Shown here in pieces: positions 1 through 6,562 of a stretch of 64,000 nt of DNA (its first letter is position 1; each line of letters starts with the position of its first letter). The notes beneath the pieces were generated by a model. It was not told where the DNA came from. It worked only from the letters and a program-made list of their open reading frames with translations, and ran no database searches. The stretch is from a virus, in IMG/VR virus record IMGVR_UViG_3300009009_000011, positions 37,842-101,841 of that record. One strand, written 5' to 3'. A program made the position numbers and the translations under genes.

Positions 1-216
1 CCTGTAATGGAGCAAATAGGTGAAACTAACTCTAATTTGTGTCTGGTGTGCAGTCTTTGTATTGAGGATATTGACTGCTTATATAATTTAATATTCAGAT
101 AATTATAACCAATGTATTCAATATGATTGATAAACATAGGCTATTAATTTGCTTATTGTCCTTATTTATGTATCAATGGTATTATAGCGTAAAGAGCAGT
201 TTATTACTGCTCACTA
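1..216. other. window edge, no confident gene
   Basis: A rightward frame is open from the left edge to a TAA at 100-102 and could be the last 33 codons of a truncated gene. Its translation contains a Cys-x2-Cys-x2-Cys run, but it is too short to judge and resembles nothing I recognise. Bases 103-193 show no coding signal. A hairpin at 194-212 is listed separately. Confidence 0.3.
194..212 (-). terminator. hairpin terminator of the leftward gene
   Basis: A perfect inverted repeat GAGCAGT-TTATT-ACTGCTC (7-bp stem, 5-base loop) begins four bases beyond the stop of the leftward gene. On the minus strand it is followed by TTTACGC, a poor T tract, so it may be a weak intrinsic terminator or an RNA 3'-end stabiliser. 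Confidence 0.55.
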
Positions 217-459
217 TCATCCACCCTTCTTTACTGTGGTTTCAGGCACTAACTCAAACCCTATCATCGGTGTACCTGTCTTCTTCTGGTCATATTGGTT
301 AATTCTGACCTTGTGACCATCAATTTCAGCGACTTTCTTGGTCTCTACAAACTGTTCACCAAAATGAATATCGCTGATTTCCATCTGTGCGTTGCCTTTG
401 AGTGTGGCTAATGCAGACTCACTAAAGGACTTTTCTGGTTTTGCATAAAAGCTTTTCAT
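217..459 (-). CDS. small unknown protein, leftward (80 aa)
   Basis: An 80-residue soluble protein with no signal peptide, membrane segment or motif I recognise. It is the only convincing leftward gene in the window. ATG at 459-457, TGA stop, and a hairpin directly after the stop. Its codons are less AT-biased than those of the neighbouring rightward small genes (for example CTC, GGC, AAC, GTC, ACC appear), a look shared with the capsid gene and compatible with high expression. It faces the early rightward genes across a 300-base control region, so an early or constitutive role such as host modulation is possible but only inferred. Confidence 0.6.
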   Translation of the reverse strand: MKSFYAKPEKSFSESALATLKGNAQMEISDIHFGEQFVETKKVAEIDGHKVRINQYDQKKTGTPMIGFELVPETTVKKGG

Positions 460-695
460 GTCGTGGTTTTTAGTTTTTAAAACTTATTTATTATTGGTGA
501 CGGGGTACAACCCCTTCCCGAAGGGCTCGGGGGTAGTTGATATGAGGCAGTTAGCGGGGGCTATTATATATACAAAATGTACGGTTAAGACGGGCTACTA
601 TATACACAGTTTATACAGTTCTCACACACGTTAATATATAGTATGGGGTAGGGGGGTATTTTATATATATAGTTAAGCCGGGGGTATTGAAAATA

Positions 696-717
696 AAAGG
701 TTAAATTTGTAACCTTT
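696..717. repeat. 8-bp inverted repeat over promoter P1, operator-like
   Basis: AAAGGTTA-AATTTG-TAACCTTT is a perfect 8-bp inverted repeat with a 6-base spacer. Its right arm overlaps the TTGTAA box of promoter P1, the position expected for a repressor or activator site. It lies upstream of the predicted transcription start, so a DNA operator is more likely than an RNA hairpin. The binding protein is unknown. Confidence 0.45.
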
Positions 718-740
718 ATATTTTTAATACGTATAATGAG
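707..740 (+). promoter_or_regulatory. promoter P1
   Basis: TTGTAA (707-712), 19-base spacer, TATAAT (732-737), with TACG just before the -10 giving TACGTATAA (728-736). P2 and P3 have the same arrangement and spacing. TTG-N19-TA fits the -33/-7 layout described for Bacteroidota promoters, although the usual TTTG tail of the -7 box is missing. Transcription would start about 15 bases before the gene at 759. Confidence 0.6.
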
Positions 741-758
741 TATAAATATGTATATAGT

Positions 759-1019
759 ATGGTATTTACTAGGGAACAAATAGCAGATTGGGTTAAAGAG
801 ATTGATGCCTGTAAAGCAGAAGAAGAAGTGTATGGTAAACCAATAATAATGTGTAGACGTGGTGGGGTATATGAAACTACTGTTACTTTTGAATGTGAGG
901 AGTGTGAAGAAGTGTTAAGTGTAGAACCAGGGTTAGAGGAAATAAATCATATAGATTGTAGGTGCCCAACATGTAATACAGTAAGGCCTATAACTACTAT
1001 ATTTTTAAGTTGTGATTAA
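759..1019 (+). CDS. small zinc-ribbon-like protein (86 aa)
   Basis: First gene of the P1 operon. The C-terminal half contains CEECEE and then CRCPTC about 25 residues later: two CxxC knuckles typical of a zinc ribbon, which usually bind nucleic acid or protein. The N-terminal 30 residues form a charged helix. No Shine-Dalgarno; the ATG lies about 20 bases after the -10 box. Placement in the first early operon suggests a regulator or host-takeover protein, but nothing in the sequence identifies the target. Confidence 0.65.
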   Translation: MVFTREQIADWVKEIDACKAEEEVYGKPIIMCRRGGVYETTVTFECEECEEVLSVEPGLEEINHIDCRCPTCNTVRPITTIFLSCD

Positions 1020-1020
1020 T

Positions 1021-1371
1021 ATGAAGAAAATTGATAAATTAGTTGAAAAAGCCAAGCAGTTTATATTGCTTGATGATAGGTTATTAGTATATCCATTACC
1101 ATTACGTAGTTATAGTACTACGGATACGGTTTTAGATGATGAGGCTAATAAAGGTAAAAATCCAATGCTTGACGAGTTAAAGACTGTCAAGAAGGTTGTT
1201 GAGATAAATTATAAGTATCAGGTTGCTATAGTTTTAGCAAAGTCTGATAATGTTAAAGACCTTAACATAGGCGATAAGATTGTGTATAGGTTGTCTAATG
1301 TTATAGACTTTGACCTGCTGAAAGATGTGTCTATGCTAAAGCGATTTGAGATAATAGCTAAAATGGTATAA
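1021..1371 (+). CDS. GroES-like co-chaperonin candidate (116 aa)
   Basis: The ATG at 1021 follows the previous stop by one base; an upstream in-frame GTG at 1012 is less likely because it overlaps that gene. The layout resembles chaperonin-10: an early strand segment DDRLLVYPLP (like the GroES opening DRVLV.P), a variable loop SYSTTDTVLDDEANKG where the mobile loop would be, then AIVLAKS and VKDLNIGDKIVY, which matches the GroES pattern VKVGDKVLY. Phage co-chaperonins such as T4 gp31 replace GroES during capsid folding. The similarity is by eye only; an unrelated small beta-barrel is the alternative. Confidence 0.45.
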   Translation: MKKIDKLVEKAKQFILLDDRLLVYPLPLRSYSTTDTVLDDEANKGKNPMLDELKTVKKVVEINYKYQVAIVLAKSDNVKDLNIGDKIVYRLSNVIDFDLLKDVSMLKRFEIIAKMV

Positions 1372-1373
1372 TT

Positions 1374-1529
1374 ATGTGGTACAGGAAGTTAAAGCGTAAA
1401 ATAAAGCGGCTTATATCGACTGTAAAGAAGAAATTGCCACATAAACCTGATGCTATGACAAAGTTATATTATATCTTGAGTAATGTTAATGGTAAGTATT
1501 ATTTTACAGACTCATTAAAAAAGCTATAA
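1374..1529 (+). CDS. basic microprotein (51 aa)
   Basis: ATG two bases after the previous stop, TAA at 1527-1529. The first 25 residues are strongly basic (WYRKLKRKIKRLISTVKKKL), predicted as an amphipathic helix; the rest is neutral. Last gene of the P1 operon, directly before promoter P2. Its composition suggests binding to nucleic acid or membrane. No family recognised. Confidence 0.5.
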   Translation: MWYRKLKRKIKRLISTVKKKLPHKPDAMTKLYYILSNVNGKYYFTDSLKKL

Positions 1530-1540
1530 TAAACTAAAAA

Positions 1541-1589
1541 AATATTTTGTATAAAGTGCAACAAAATTGTAACTTGTACGTATAACGAG
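1541..1589 (+). promoter_or_regulatory. promoter P2
   Basis: GTGCAA (1556-1561), 19-base spacer, TATAAC (1581-1586). The shared block TTGTAACTTxTACGTATAA sits at 1567-1585 and an AATATTTT element at 1541-1548. The distance from AATATTTT to TTGTAAC (26 bases) and to TACGTATAA (36 bases) is identical to P3. It drives the structured leader and the operon starting at 1873. Confidence 0.6.
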
Positions 1590-1840
1590 TAGATCCTTGA
1601 ACCCTCCCTGGTGTCTGGTAAACAATTGGGAGGAGAGTTGGGTGGAGATACTACAAATAGTAGGACGGTCATCCATTGGTCACAAAGAATAAAATATAAG
1701 TTTTAGGTGAGGTGTATATAAAAGGATACACCGAGGTAGACAAATTAACTATTGTCAGCACTGCCTAATAACTGAAGTTTTTATTTAAAAAGGAGGTCTT
1801 TTACCGCAAGGTAAAGGGAACACCTCTATTAGTTAATATC
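1590..1840 (+). ncRNA. structured leader or non-coding RNA candidate
   Basis: No coding frame, but a series of exact complementary segments: CCTCCC/GGGAGG (1603-1608 with 1628-1633); TACTA-CAAA-TAGTA (1649-1662); GGTGTAT-N8-ATACACC (1711-1732); a long-range ATTAACTA/TAGTTAAT stem (1744-1751 with 1830-1837) enclosing a bulged hairpin whose outer stem is GAGGT/ACCTC (1793-1797 with 1822-1826) and whose inner stem CTTTTACC/GGTAAAGG (1798-1817) is closed by a GCAA (GNRA) tetraloop. It starts at the predicted P2 start site and ends about 30 bases before the gene at 1873. No T tract follows, so it reads as a leader or processed RNA rather than a terminator. No known riboswitch or RNA family recognised. 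Confidence 0.55.
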
Positions 1841-1872
1841 ATATATTATTTAATTGGCTTTGACTTCTTATT

Positions 1873-2118
1873 ATGAAAAGTTTGAATAGTGTTCAACAAA
1901 ATATATTTAATGATTTTTTATTATTAAAGGTTATACAAGATGATAATAATCATAATAAGTTATGGGCCATAAATATATTATATGAAAGATTTGGTGATCG
2001 GGTTTTAGATAAGGGTTTACTGAAACCTATAGCAAAAGAGTTGGGGGTAGCTAGGTATGTTGTAGTTGATTATATAAAGTATAAGTTAAAAGGGTTACCT
2101 CATGGCAAAATTAAGTAA
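1873..2118 (+). CDS. small HTH-like protein (81 aa)
   Basis: First gene after the structured leader. The segment GLLKPIAKELGVARYVVVDYIKYKL (about residues 48-73) has the spacing of a helix-turn-helix: helix, LGV turn, recognition helix. The N-terminal part is helical and acidic. It overlaps the next gene by 17 bases, suggesting translational coupling. A DNA-binding regulator of the early operons is the best guess; it could be what binds the inverted repeat at P1, which is speculation. Confidence 0.6.
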   Translation: MKSLNSVQQNIFNDFLLLKVIQDDNNHNKLWAINILYERFGDRVLDKGLLKPIAKELGVARYVVVDYIKYKLKGLPHGKIK

Positions 2119-2305
2119 AGCTGAGTTACGTAGGTTAGTTGAGCATGTTGAATCTGTAGGTTCAGACTTAGACACGTTAGACTTAAGGTCATTAATATGT
2201 GACGAGGGGTTGTGTCCTATCGAACATTGCGCTTATTACGGGCCAGGCGAAGTTGAATGTCCACACTTGACACAAGTGTGTGAGCTGTTAAAAAATGGTA
2301 AATGA
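2102..2305 (+). CDS. small cysteine-rich protein (67 aa)
   Basis: The N-terminal third is a charged helix. The remainder contains Cys in CDEGLCPIEHC, then ECP and VCELL, enough for one zinc site or disulfides. Starts inside the end of the preceding gene and overlaps the next by ATGA, so the three genes form one translationally coupled unit. No family recognised. Confidence 0.6.
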   Translation: MAKLSKAELRRLVEHVESVGSDLDTLDLRSLICDEGLCPIEHCAYYGPGEVECPHLTQVCELLKNGK

Positions 2306-2649
2306 CTGTTATAGACAAGGCAGATGATGGTAAGTTGAGGTGGGACCTTTTACCAGTTGCCGAAATTGAAGAGCTAGTTAAAGTTATAAACATGGGGGCT
2401 GAAAAGTATGCTCCTAATAATTGGCAAAATATGCCAAATGCGACAGACCGACTATATGCTGCTTTATTGAGGCATTTAGTTGATTGGCGTAAAGGGTCTA
2501 AAATAGACCAAGAATCTGGGTTAAATCATTTAGCCCATGTGTTATGTAACGCTTTATTTTTATTGTGGTTTGACCGTAATAAAGGGGGGAGGTGCAATGA
2601 TGTGCAAGAAGAAGTGGAACCAAAAGGGATTTATGCTTTTGTAAAGTGA
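2302..2649 (+). CDS. dATP/dGTP diphosphohydrolase-like (MazG-type) protein (115 aa)
   Basis: All-alpha NTP-pyrophosphohydrolase of the kind often annotated in phages as dATP/dGTP diphosphohydrolase (DUF5664, MazZ-like). The opening KADDGKLRWDLLP is the typical start of this family, followed by the helix carrying GAEKYAPNNWQ, then RLYAALLRHLVDWRKG and the helix SGLNHLAHVLCNALFLLWF. Such enzymes cleave (d)NTPs to (d)NMP plus pyrophosphate and shape the dNTP pool. In some phages the relative MazZ serves 2-aminoadenine DNA, but no PurZ is visible here. Last gene of the P2 operon; a terminator follows. Confidence 0.75.
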   Translation: MTVIDKADDGKLRWDLLPVAEIEELVKVINMGAEKYAPNNWQNMPNATDRLYAALLRHLVDWRKGSKIDQESGLNHLAHVLCNALFLLWFDRNKGGRCNDVQEEVEPKGIYAFVK

Positions 2650-2709
2650 GACCAAGGGGTGTAAAAAACCTCTGATTATATATAGCAGGTGTGTAACAAC
2701 ATTCTGTAC

Positions 2710-2745
2710 AAGGCTAGGGCTAAATACTCTAGCCTTTTATTTTTT
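2710..2745 (+). terminator. intrinsic terminator of the P2 operon
   Basis: AAGGCTAG (2710-2717), 11-base loop, CTAGCCTT (2729-2736): a perfect 8-bp stem followed by TTATTTTTT. A textbook rho-independent terminator, placed 60 bases after the P2 operon and six bases before the first element of P3. Confidence 0.85.
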
Positions 2746-2750
2746 ATGAA

Positions 2751-2800
2751 AATATTTTACATTAATTGTAACTTTATTGTAACTTATACGTATAAAGGGT
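2751..2800 (+). promoter_or_regulatory. promoter P3
   Basis: TTGTAA (2766-2771), 19-base spacer, TATAAA (2791-2796), TACGTATAA at 2787-2795 and AATATTTT at 2751-2758. TTGTAACTT occurs twice, at 2766 and 2777, an 11-base period (one helical turn). Six bases downstream of a strong terminator, it restarts transcription for the long operon that includes nrdJ. Confidence 0.65.
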
Positions 2801-2842
2801 GTGGGGCAGTTTTAGTATAAAGTTATTTAAAATGATAATAAT

Positions 2843-2989
2843 ATGAGATTAGTTAAGTTAATACCGGTTTATAGGGTTGTTGAAGTTAGCCCTTTAAAGC
2901 CGTTGAAGAAGCGCATTTTAAAACTAATGCGGCGTTCGAAAACAAAAACAATAAGTTATAATGTACTGATTAGGTTATTAGTTGATTAA
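2843..2989 (+). CDS. basic microprotein (48 aa)
   Basis: First frame after P3; ATG at 2843, TAA at 2987-2989, next gene one base later. Composition is basic and hydrophobic, with LKPLKKRILKLMRRSK in the middle. Similar in size and charge to the 51-residue protein ending the P1 operon, though I see no clear alignment. No family recognised. Confidence 0.45.
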   Translation: MRLVKLIPVYRVVEVSPLKPLKKRILKLMRRSKTKTISYNVLIRLLVD

Positions 2990-2990
2990 T

Positions 2991-3368
2991 ATGGGCGAAA
3001 AAGAGCGTTATATAAAACAGCCAATATTTGATCATCAACAGTTTTTAAGTGATGATGGGTCTTTTATACAGGCTAAATGTGAATTAGAGTTATACTATTA
3101 TGACGACCTTAGAACTAAGCTAGAGTGGGTTTCTCCACAGGCAATTTTAAAGCTTAGTAATGGGGACCGAGTGTTTAATTTTTATACAGAATCTTTTAAT
3201 TCAGATGCTAGGCAAACCTCTATAAATACTATTGAAAAAGTTATAGCTGTGTTAGAGCAGTTTAAAGCTGCTTTTATATATTTAGATGAACAAACTACTG
3301 TGTTAGAAGCAGAGGCAGATAAGAATAATAAGGTTACAGAGGAAGTTGTAGAACCAATAAATGAATAA
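2991..3368 (+). CDS. unknown protein (125 aa)
   Basis: ATG one base after the previous stop; an upstream in-frame TTG at 2982 is less likely. A soluble protein with an alternating-hydrophobic (beta) N-terminal half, a helical segment around residues 75-110 and an acidic C-terminal tail. The next gene starts directly after the stop (TAAATG). No motif or family recognised. Confidence 0.6.
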   Translation: MGEKERYIKQPIFDHQQFLSDDGSFIQAKCELELYYYDDLRTKLEWVSPQAILKLSNGDRVFNFYTESFNSDARQTSINTIEKVIAVLEQFKAAFIYLDEQTTVLEAEADKNNKVTEEVVEPINE

Positions 3369-3638
3369 ATGGGTTTTGGCGAAGTTGATGTTTGGTTATG
3401 GCTTGCTCTATTTTTTGGGTGTATTGTATATGACTATACAAACGCTAAGTATGTGCGAGCTGTAGCCGAATACAACAGGCTAAAAGCCGCAAACACTAGT
3501 ATGTTTTTAGTTGTTGCAGGGGGGTTATTTACATACGAATATGTTAATAACTTATGGAATTTAATACCTATTGCAGCAGGTTGTTGGTTAGGGACTTTTA
3601 TTAGTGTTTGGCAGAAAAATAAAATAAATGTTAAGTGA
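3369..3638 (+). CDS. small three-helix membrane protein (89 aa)
   Basis: Hydrophobic segments at about residues 8-22, 44-58 and 62-80, with a charged loop NAKYVRAVAEYNRLKAA between the first and second. This pattern (membrane helix, YxRAVAExR loop, two more helices ending GTF) matches small membrane proteins of unknown function often seen in tailed phages of many hosts. Inner-membrane location is expected. It overlaps the HAD hydrolase by 11 bases. Confidence 0.65.
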   Translation: MGFGEVDVWLWLALFFGCIVYDYTNAKYVRAVAEYNRLKAANTSMFLVVAGGLFTYEYVNNLWNLIPIAAGCWLGTFISVWQKNKINVK

Positions 3639-4044
3639 TAAATTAGTTTTAGCAATAGACTTTGATGGGACTATAGTTAGTCATAATTACCCAGAGATGG
3701 GGGAGTTATTTACACATGCTAAAGAATGCATTAATGAATTATATGATAGTGGTAAATATTACATTATAATATGGTCATGTCGCACTAATCAGAATGAGGC
3801 AGATATGATAAAGTTTTTGAATGAAAATGGTATAAGGTATCATTCAATTAATGAGAATTGTCCAGAGTTTATAGCTAAGTGTGAATTAGTTAAATGTGGC
3901 TTACCCCGTAAATTATATTATGATATATTAGTGGATGATAGGTCATTGTGGGGTTATTGTATTAACTTTGAATTTGAATGGCCTATGATTAAAAGATTAA
4001 TAGAAACTGAGTATATACTCAAAACAAAAAATATAACAGTATGA
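3628..4044 (+). CDS. HAD-superfamily hydrolase (138 aa)
   Basis: A short HAD phosphatase. Motif I is DFDGT (Asp11 nucleophile, Asp13 acid/base), motif II is the Ser in IIIWSCR (Ser50), Lys95 is a candidate for motif III, and YYDILVDDRS (Asp103, Asp104) is motif IV. There is no large cap domain, only a short insert after motif I, as in the small HAD proteins common in Bacteroidota and their phages. The substrate is unknown; a nucleotide or sugar phosphate would suit the neighbouring nucleotide genes. ATGA overlap with the next gene. Confidence 0.8.
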   Translation: MLSDKLVLAIDFDGTIVSHNYPEMGELFTHAKECINELYDSGKYYIIIWSCRTNQNEADMIKFLNENGIRYHSINENCPEFIAKCELVKCGLPRKLYYDILVDDRSLWGYCINFEFEWPMIKRLIETEYILKTKNITV

Positions 4045-4247
4045 GTTTAAAATCAAAGTGGTGGTGTATTAAGTCAGAGTGTAAGCATTATAATACACAT
4101 TCTACACACAAAGGGGCTCTTGTTGTTACAGAGCATTGTAGACATAAAGATGCGGTCAATTCTAAAAAATGTGATACCCCAAGGTTAGGTCGTAATATAG
4201 ATACTATGCAGATGTGTCCTGTATTATATGATATGAAGGAGGACTAA
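4041..4247 (+). CDS. small cysteine-rich protein (68 aa)
   Basis: Five Cys (two in WWCIKSEC, one in EHC, one in KKCD, one in MCP) and several His suggest a zinc site. It overlaps the HAD gene by ATGA and its 3' end carries the Shine-Dalgarno of nrdJ. Function unknown; the spacing recalls small phage zinc proteins encoded beside reductases, but I cannot name a family. Confidence 0.6.
   Translation: MSLKSKWWCIKSECKHYNTHSTHKGALVVTEHCRHKDAVNSKKCDTPRLGRNIDTMQMCPVLYDMKED
4236..4242 (+). promoter_or_regulatory. strong Shine-Dalgarno of nrdJ
   Basis: AAGGAGG five bases before the ATG at 4248. Most genes in this window have no such site, as usual in Bacteroidota, so this one stands out and fixes the start. 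Confidence 0.7.
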
Positions 4248-6560
4248 ATGACTAGGGTAGAAGTATTAAAAACAGCAAAGGATTATTTTAAAGGTAATGA
4301 ATTACAAGCAACTCTTTGGGTTGATAAGTACTGTTTACATGATAATTTAGGTAATTATTTAGAGTCTACTCCTGATGATATGTTTCATCGTTTAGCTAAA
4401 GAATTTGCACGTATTGAATTAAAATACCCAAATCCATTATATGAAGAAGAGATATACAATTTGCTTAAAGACTTTACTTACATTATTCCAGGTGGGTCTA
4501 TTCTCTTTGGTGTTGGTAATGATCATGTTTACACCTCTCTTGGCAATTGTTTCGTTATTGGTGATAGTACTGATTCGTATGGTTCAATTTGTAAAATTGA
4601 CGAAGAGCAAGTACAATTAATGAAACGGCGTGGTGGTGTAGGTCATGACATTTCACATTTACGTCCTAAAGGTGCTTCTGTTAATAATGCAGCTTGCACC
4701 TCAACTGGGGCAATTAGCTTTATGAGTAGGTATTCTAACACTACTCGTGAAGTAGCTCAAGGGGGTAGGCGTGGTGCTTTGATATTAACTATGTCAGTTG
4801 ATCATCCAGATATAGAGGATTTTATAGAGTCTAAGGCAGATATAACTAAGCTTACAGGTTGTAATATTTCAGTAAAGGTTACTGACAAATTTATGGATGA
4901 TGTAAAAGCTAAAGTACCTCAGGCATTGACCATTTGGCAAAAATTGGTATATCAGGCCTGGGCTACAGCTGAACCTGGTGTATTATTCTGGGATACTATT
5001 ACTAATAATAGTCCTGCTGATAAATATAAAGGGTTTGAATCTGTATCAACTAATCCATGTGGGGAGATACCTTTATGTCCGTACGATACATGTCGTTTAA
5101 TGTCTGTTAATTTGTTTAGTTTTGTTGATAAACCTTTTACTCCTAATGCTACTTTTAATGCTATAAAATTTGTTGATGTTGTTAATAAGGCTCAACGATT
5201 GATGGATGATGTGATTGATTTAGAGAAAGAAAAGATAGATAAAATATTAAAAAAGATATCTCCTGCTAAAGTAAATAGTGATTCTACACATAGGGAGTAT
5301 ATACTTTGGACAAAGATATATGAGAAACTACACAAAGGTCGTAGGACTGGTTTATCTGTAATAGGCCTTGCAGATTGCTTAGCAGCATTAAATGTTAAAT
5401 ATGGTTCACCAGAATCTATAAGCACAATTGATTTTATGTTTAACATATTTAAAAAAGCTGCTTATACTTCTAGCGAATACATGGCAGAAGAGCGTGGAGC
5501 GTTTCCTGTATGGGATAAAAATATAGACCCTATGCCTAGACGTAATATTGCTTTATTAACTATACCCCCATCAGGTACAATATCTATTATGGCTGGTGTA
5601 ACAAGTGGTATAGAGCCAGTATTTAATTTATTATATATACGTAGGCGTAAGGTTGAGGAATCTGATAATGTTGTATTTGTAGATAAACAAGGTGACAAAT
5701 GGGAAGAGTATACTGTATTACATCCTAAATATGAAGAGTGGAAATATACAACAGATTTAAAATTATTTGGTGATGCTTGGGATAGAAAAACATTGTATAA
5801 TATAGATATAGAGGATACATATATTAAAGCATCTCCTTATTATGGTTGTACAGCACATGATATCAACCCTTTAGATAGGGTTAAGGTGCAAGCTACTATA
5901 CAGAAATATATAGACCATAGTATAGCATCTACTATTAATTTGCCAGCAACTGCAACAGTTGAAGATATATCTAATATATACATGACTGCATGGGAAAGTG
6001 GTTGTAAGGGTATTACTGTATATCGTGAAGGTTGTAGGGATGGGGTGTTAATTAATAAAGGTGAGAATAAGACTGAATTTAAGCAACACAATGCCCCAAA
6101 GAGGCCTAAAATTTTAAGGGCTCAAGTTAATGAAGTTAAGATAAAAGGTAATGTTTATAGTGTGCTTGTTGGTTTGTTTGATAATAAACCATATGAAGTA
6201 TTTGTTTTGAACTATTCTTTACCTTCTATTGAAGGGGATATAGTTAAGAATTCAAAAGGTAATTATATATATGGTACTATTAATGTTACAGAGAATTTAA
6301 CAGATGAGCAGTCAGCAATAACTAGGTTAGTGTCTACTGCTTTAAGACATGGTACTGACATTAAATTTATAGTGGAACAACTTAATAAAATAGGTGGTGA
6401 TTTAACATCTTTTACAAAAGCAATATCTAGGGTATTAAAAAAATACATACCAGATGGTACTAATATTAAAGGTATTAAATGTGAAGTGTGTGGGAATGGT
6501 TTAGTTATGGAGAATGGTTGTATGATTTGTAAATCGTGTGGTAATAGTAAATGTAGTTAA
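4248..6560 (+). CDS. nrdJ: adenosylcobalamin-dependent (class II) ribonucleoside reductase
   Basis: Makes deoxyribonucleotides from ribonucleotides with vitamin B12 as radical source, independent of oxygen. 770 residues. Visible motifs: SLGNC (Cys101, redox cysteine), RRGGVG, SRYSNTTREVAQGGRRGA, NPCGE (Asn269, Cys271, Glu273: catalytic triad region), GRRTGLSVIGLAD, PPSGT (440-444), then the class II C-terminal block ATINLPATATVEDI ... YMTAWESGCKGITVYREG. The tail carries a CxxC...CxxC zinc ribbon (CEVCGN ... CKSCGN) with a final Cys, the shuttle for re-reduction. It looks intact. A strong Shine-Dalgarno precedes it. With the diphosphohydrolase upstream it forms a dNTP-supply set. The host must provide cobalamin. 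Confidence 0.95.
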   Translation: MTRVEVLKTAKDYFKGNELQATLWVDKYCLHDNLGNYLESTPDDMFHRLAKEFARIELKYPNPLYEEEIYNLLKDFTYIIPGGSILFGVGNDHVYTSLGNCFVIGDSTDSYGSICKIDEEQVQLMKRRGGVGHDISHLRPKGASVNNAACTSTGAISFMSRYSNTTREVAQGGRRGALILTMSVDHPDIEDFIESKADITKLTGCNISVKVTDKFMDDVKAKVPQALTIWQKLVYQAWATAEPGVLFWDTITNNSPADKYKGFESVSTNPCGEIPLCPYDTCRLMSVNLFSFVDKPFTPNATFNAIKFVDVVNKAQRLMDDVIDLEKEKIDKILKKISPAKVNSDSTHREYILWTKIYEKLHKGRRTGLSVIGLADCLAALNVKYGSPESISTIDFMFNIFKKAAYTSSEYMAEERGAFPVWDKNIDPMPRRNIALLTIPPSGTISIMAGVTSGIEPVFNLLYIRRRKVEESDNVVFVDKQGDKWEEYTVLHPKYEEWKYTTDLKLFGDAWDRKTLYNIDIEDTYIKASPYYGCTAHDINPLDRVKVQATIQKYIDHSIASTINLPATATVEDISNIYMTAWESGCKGITVYREGCRDGVLINKGENKTEFKQHNAPKRPKILRAQVNEVKIKGNVYSVLVGLFDNKPYEVFVLNYSLPSIEGDIVKNSKGNYIYGTINVTENLTDEQSAITRLVSTALRHGTDIKFIVEQLNKIGGDLTSFTKAISRVLKKYIPDGTNIKGIKCEVCGNGLVMENGCMICKSCGNSKCS

Positions 6561-6562
6561 TA

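Larger units (their letters stand above)
460..758. promoter_or_regulatory. divergent control region
   Basis: About 300 bases without a gene between the leftward gene and the first rightward operon. It holds a GC-rich hairpin cluster at 501-531 in the probable leader of the leftward gene: GGGG-TACAA-CCCC (502-514), CCCTT-CCCG-AAGGG (512-525) and CCCG/CGGG (517-520 with 528-531). These overlap and exclude each other. On the right side lie an inverted repeat (696-717) and promoter P1. A minus-strand TATAAT (568-563) could be the -10 box for the leftward gene, without a clear -35. Confidence 0.5.

Noticed and set aside
1-102. Open frame from the left edge as the 3' end of a rightward gene
   Set aside because: Only 33 codons, no recognisable motif beyond three Cys; listed as an uncertain edge region instead of a gene.
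585-779. 64-codon minus-strand open frame in the divergent control region
   Set aside because: Biased Ile/Tyr/Asn translation of AT-rich DNA, overlaps promoter P1 and the start of the gene at 759.
1590-1670. tRNA-like GGTTCAA box on the minus strand
   Set aside because: The flanking bases cannot form a T stem or acceptor stem, and no anticodon arm is found.
2302-2649. Evidence of a 2-aminoadenine (Z) genome from the MazZ-like enzyme
   Set aside because: No PurZ or Z-specific polymerase gene is visible in the window; MazG-type enzymes also occur in phages with ordinary DNA.
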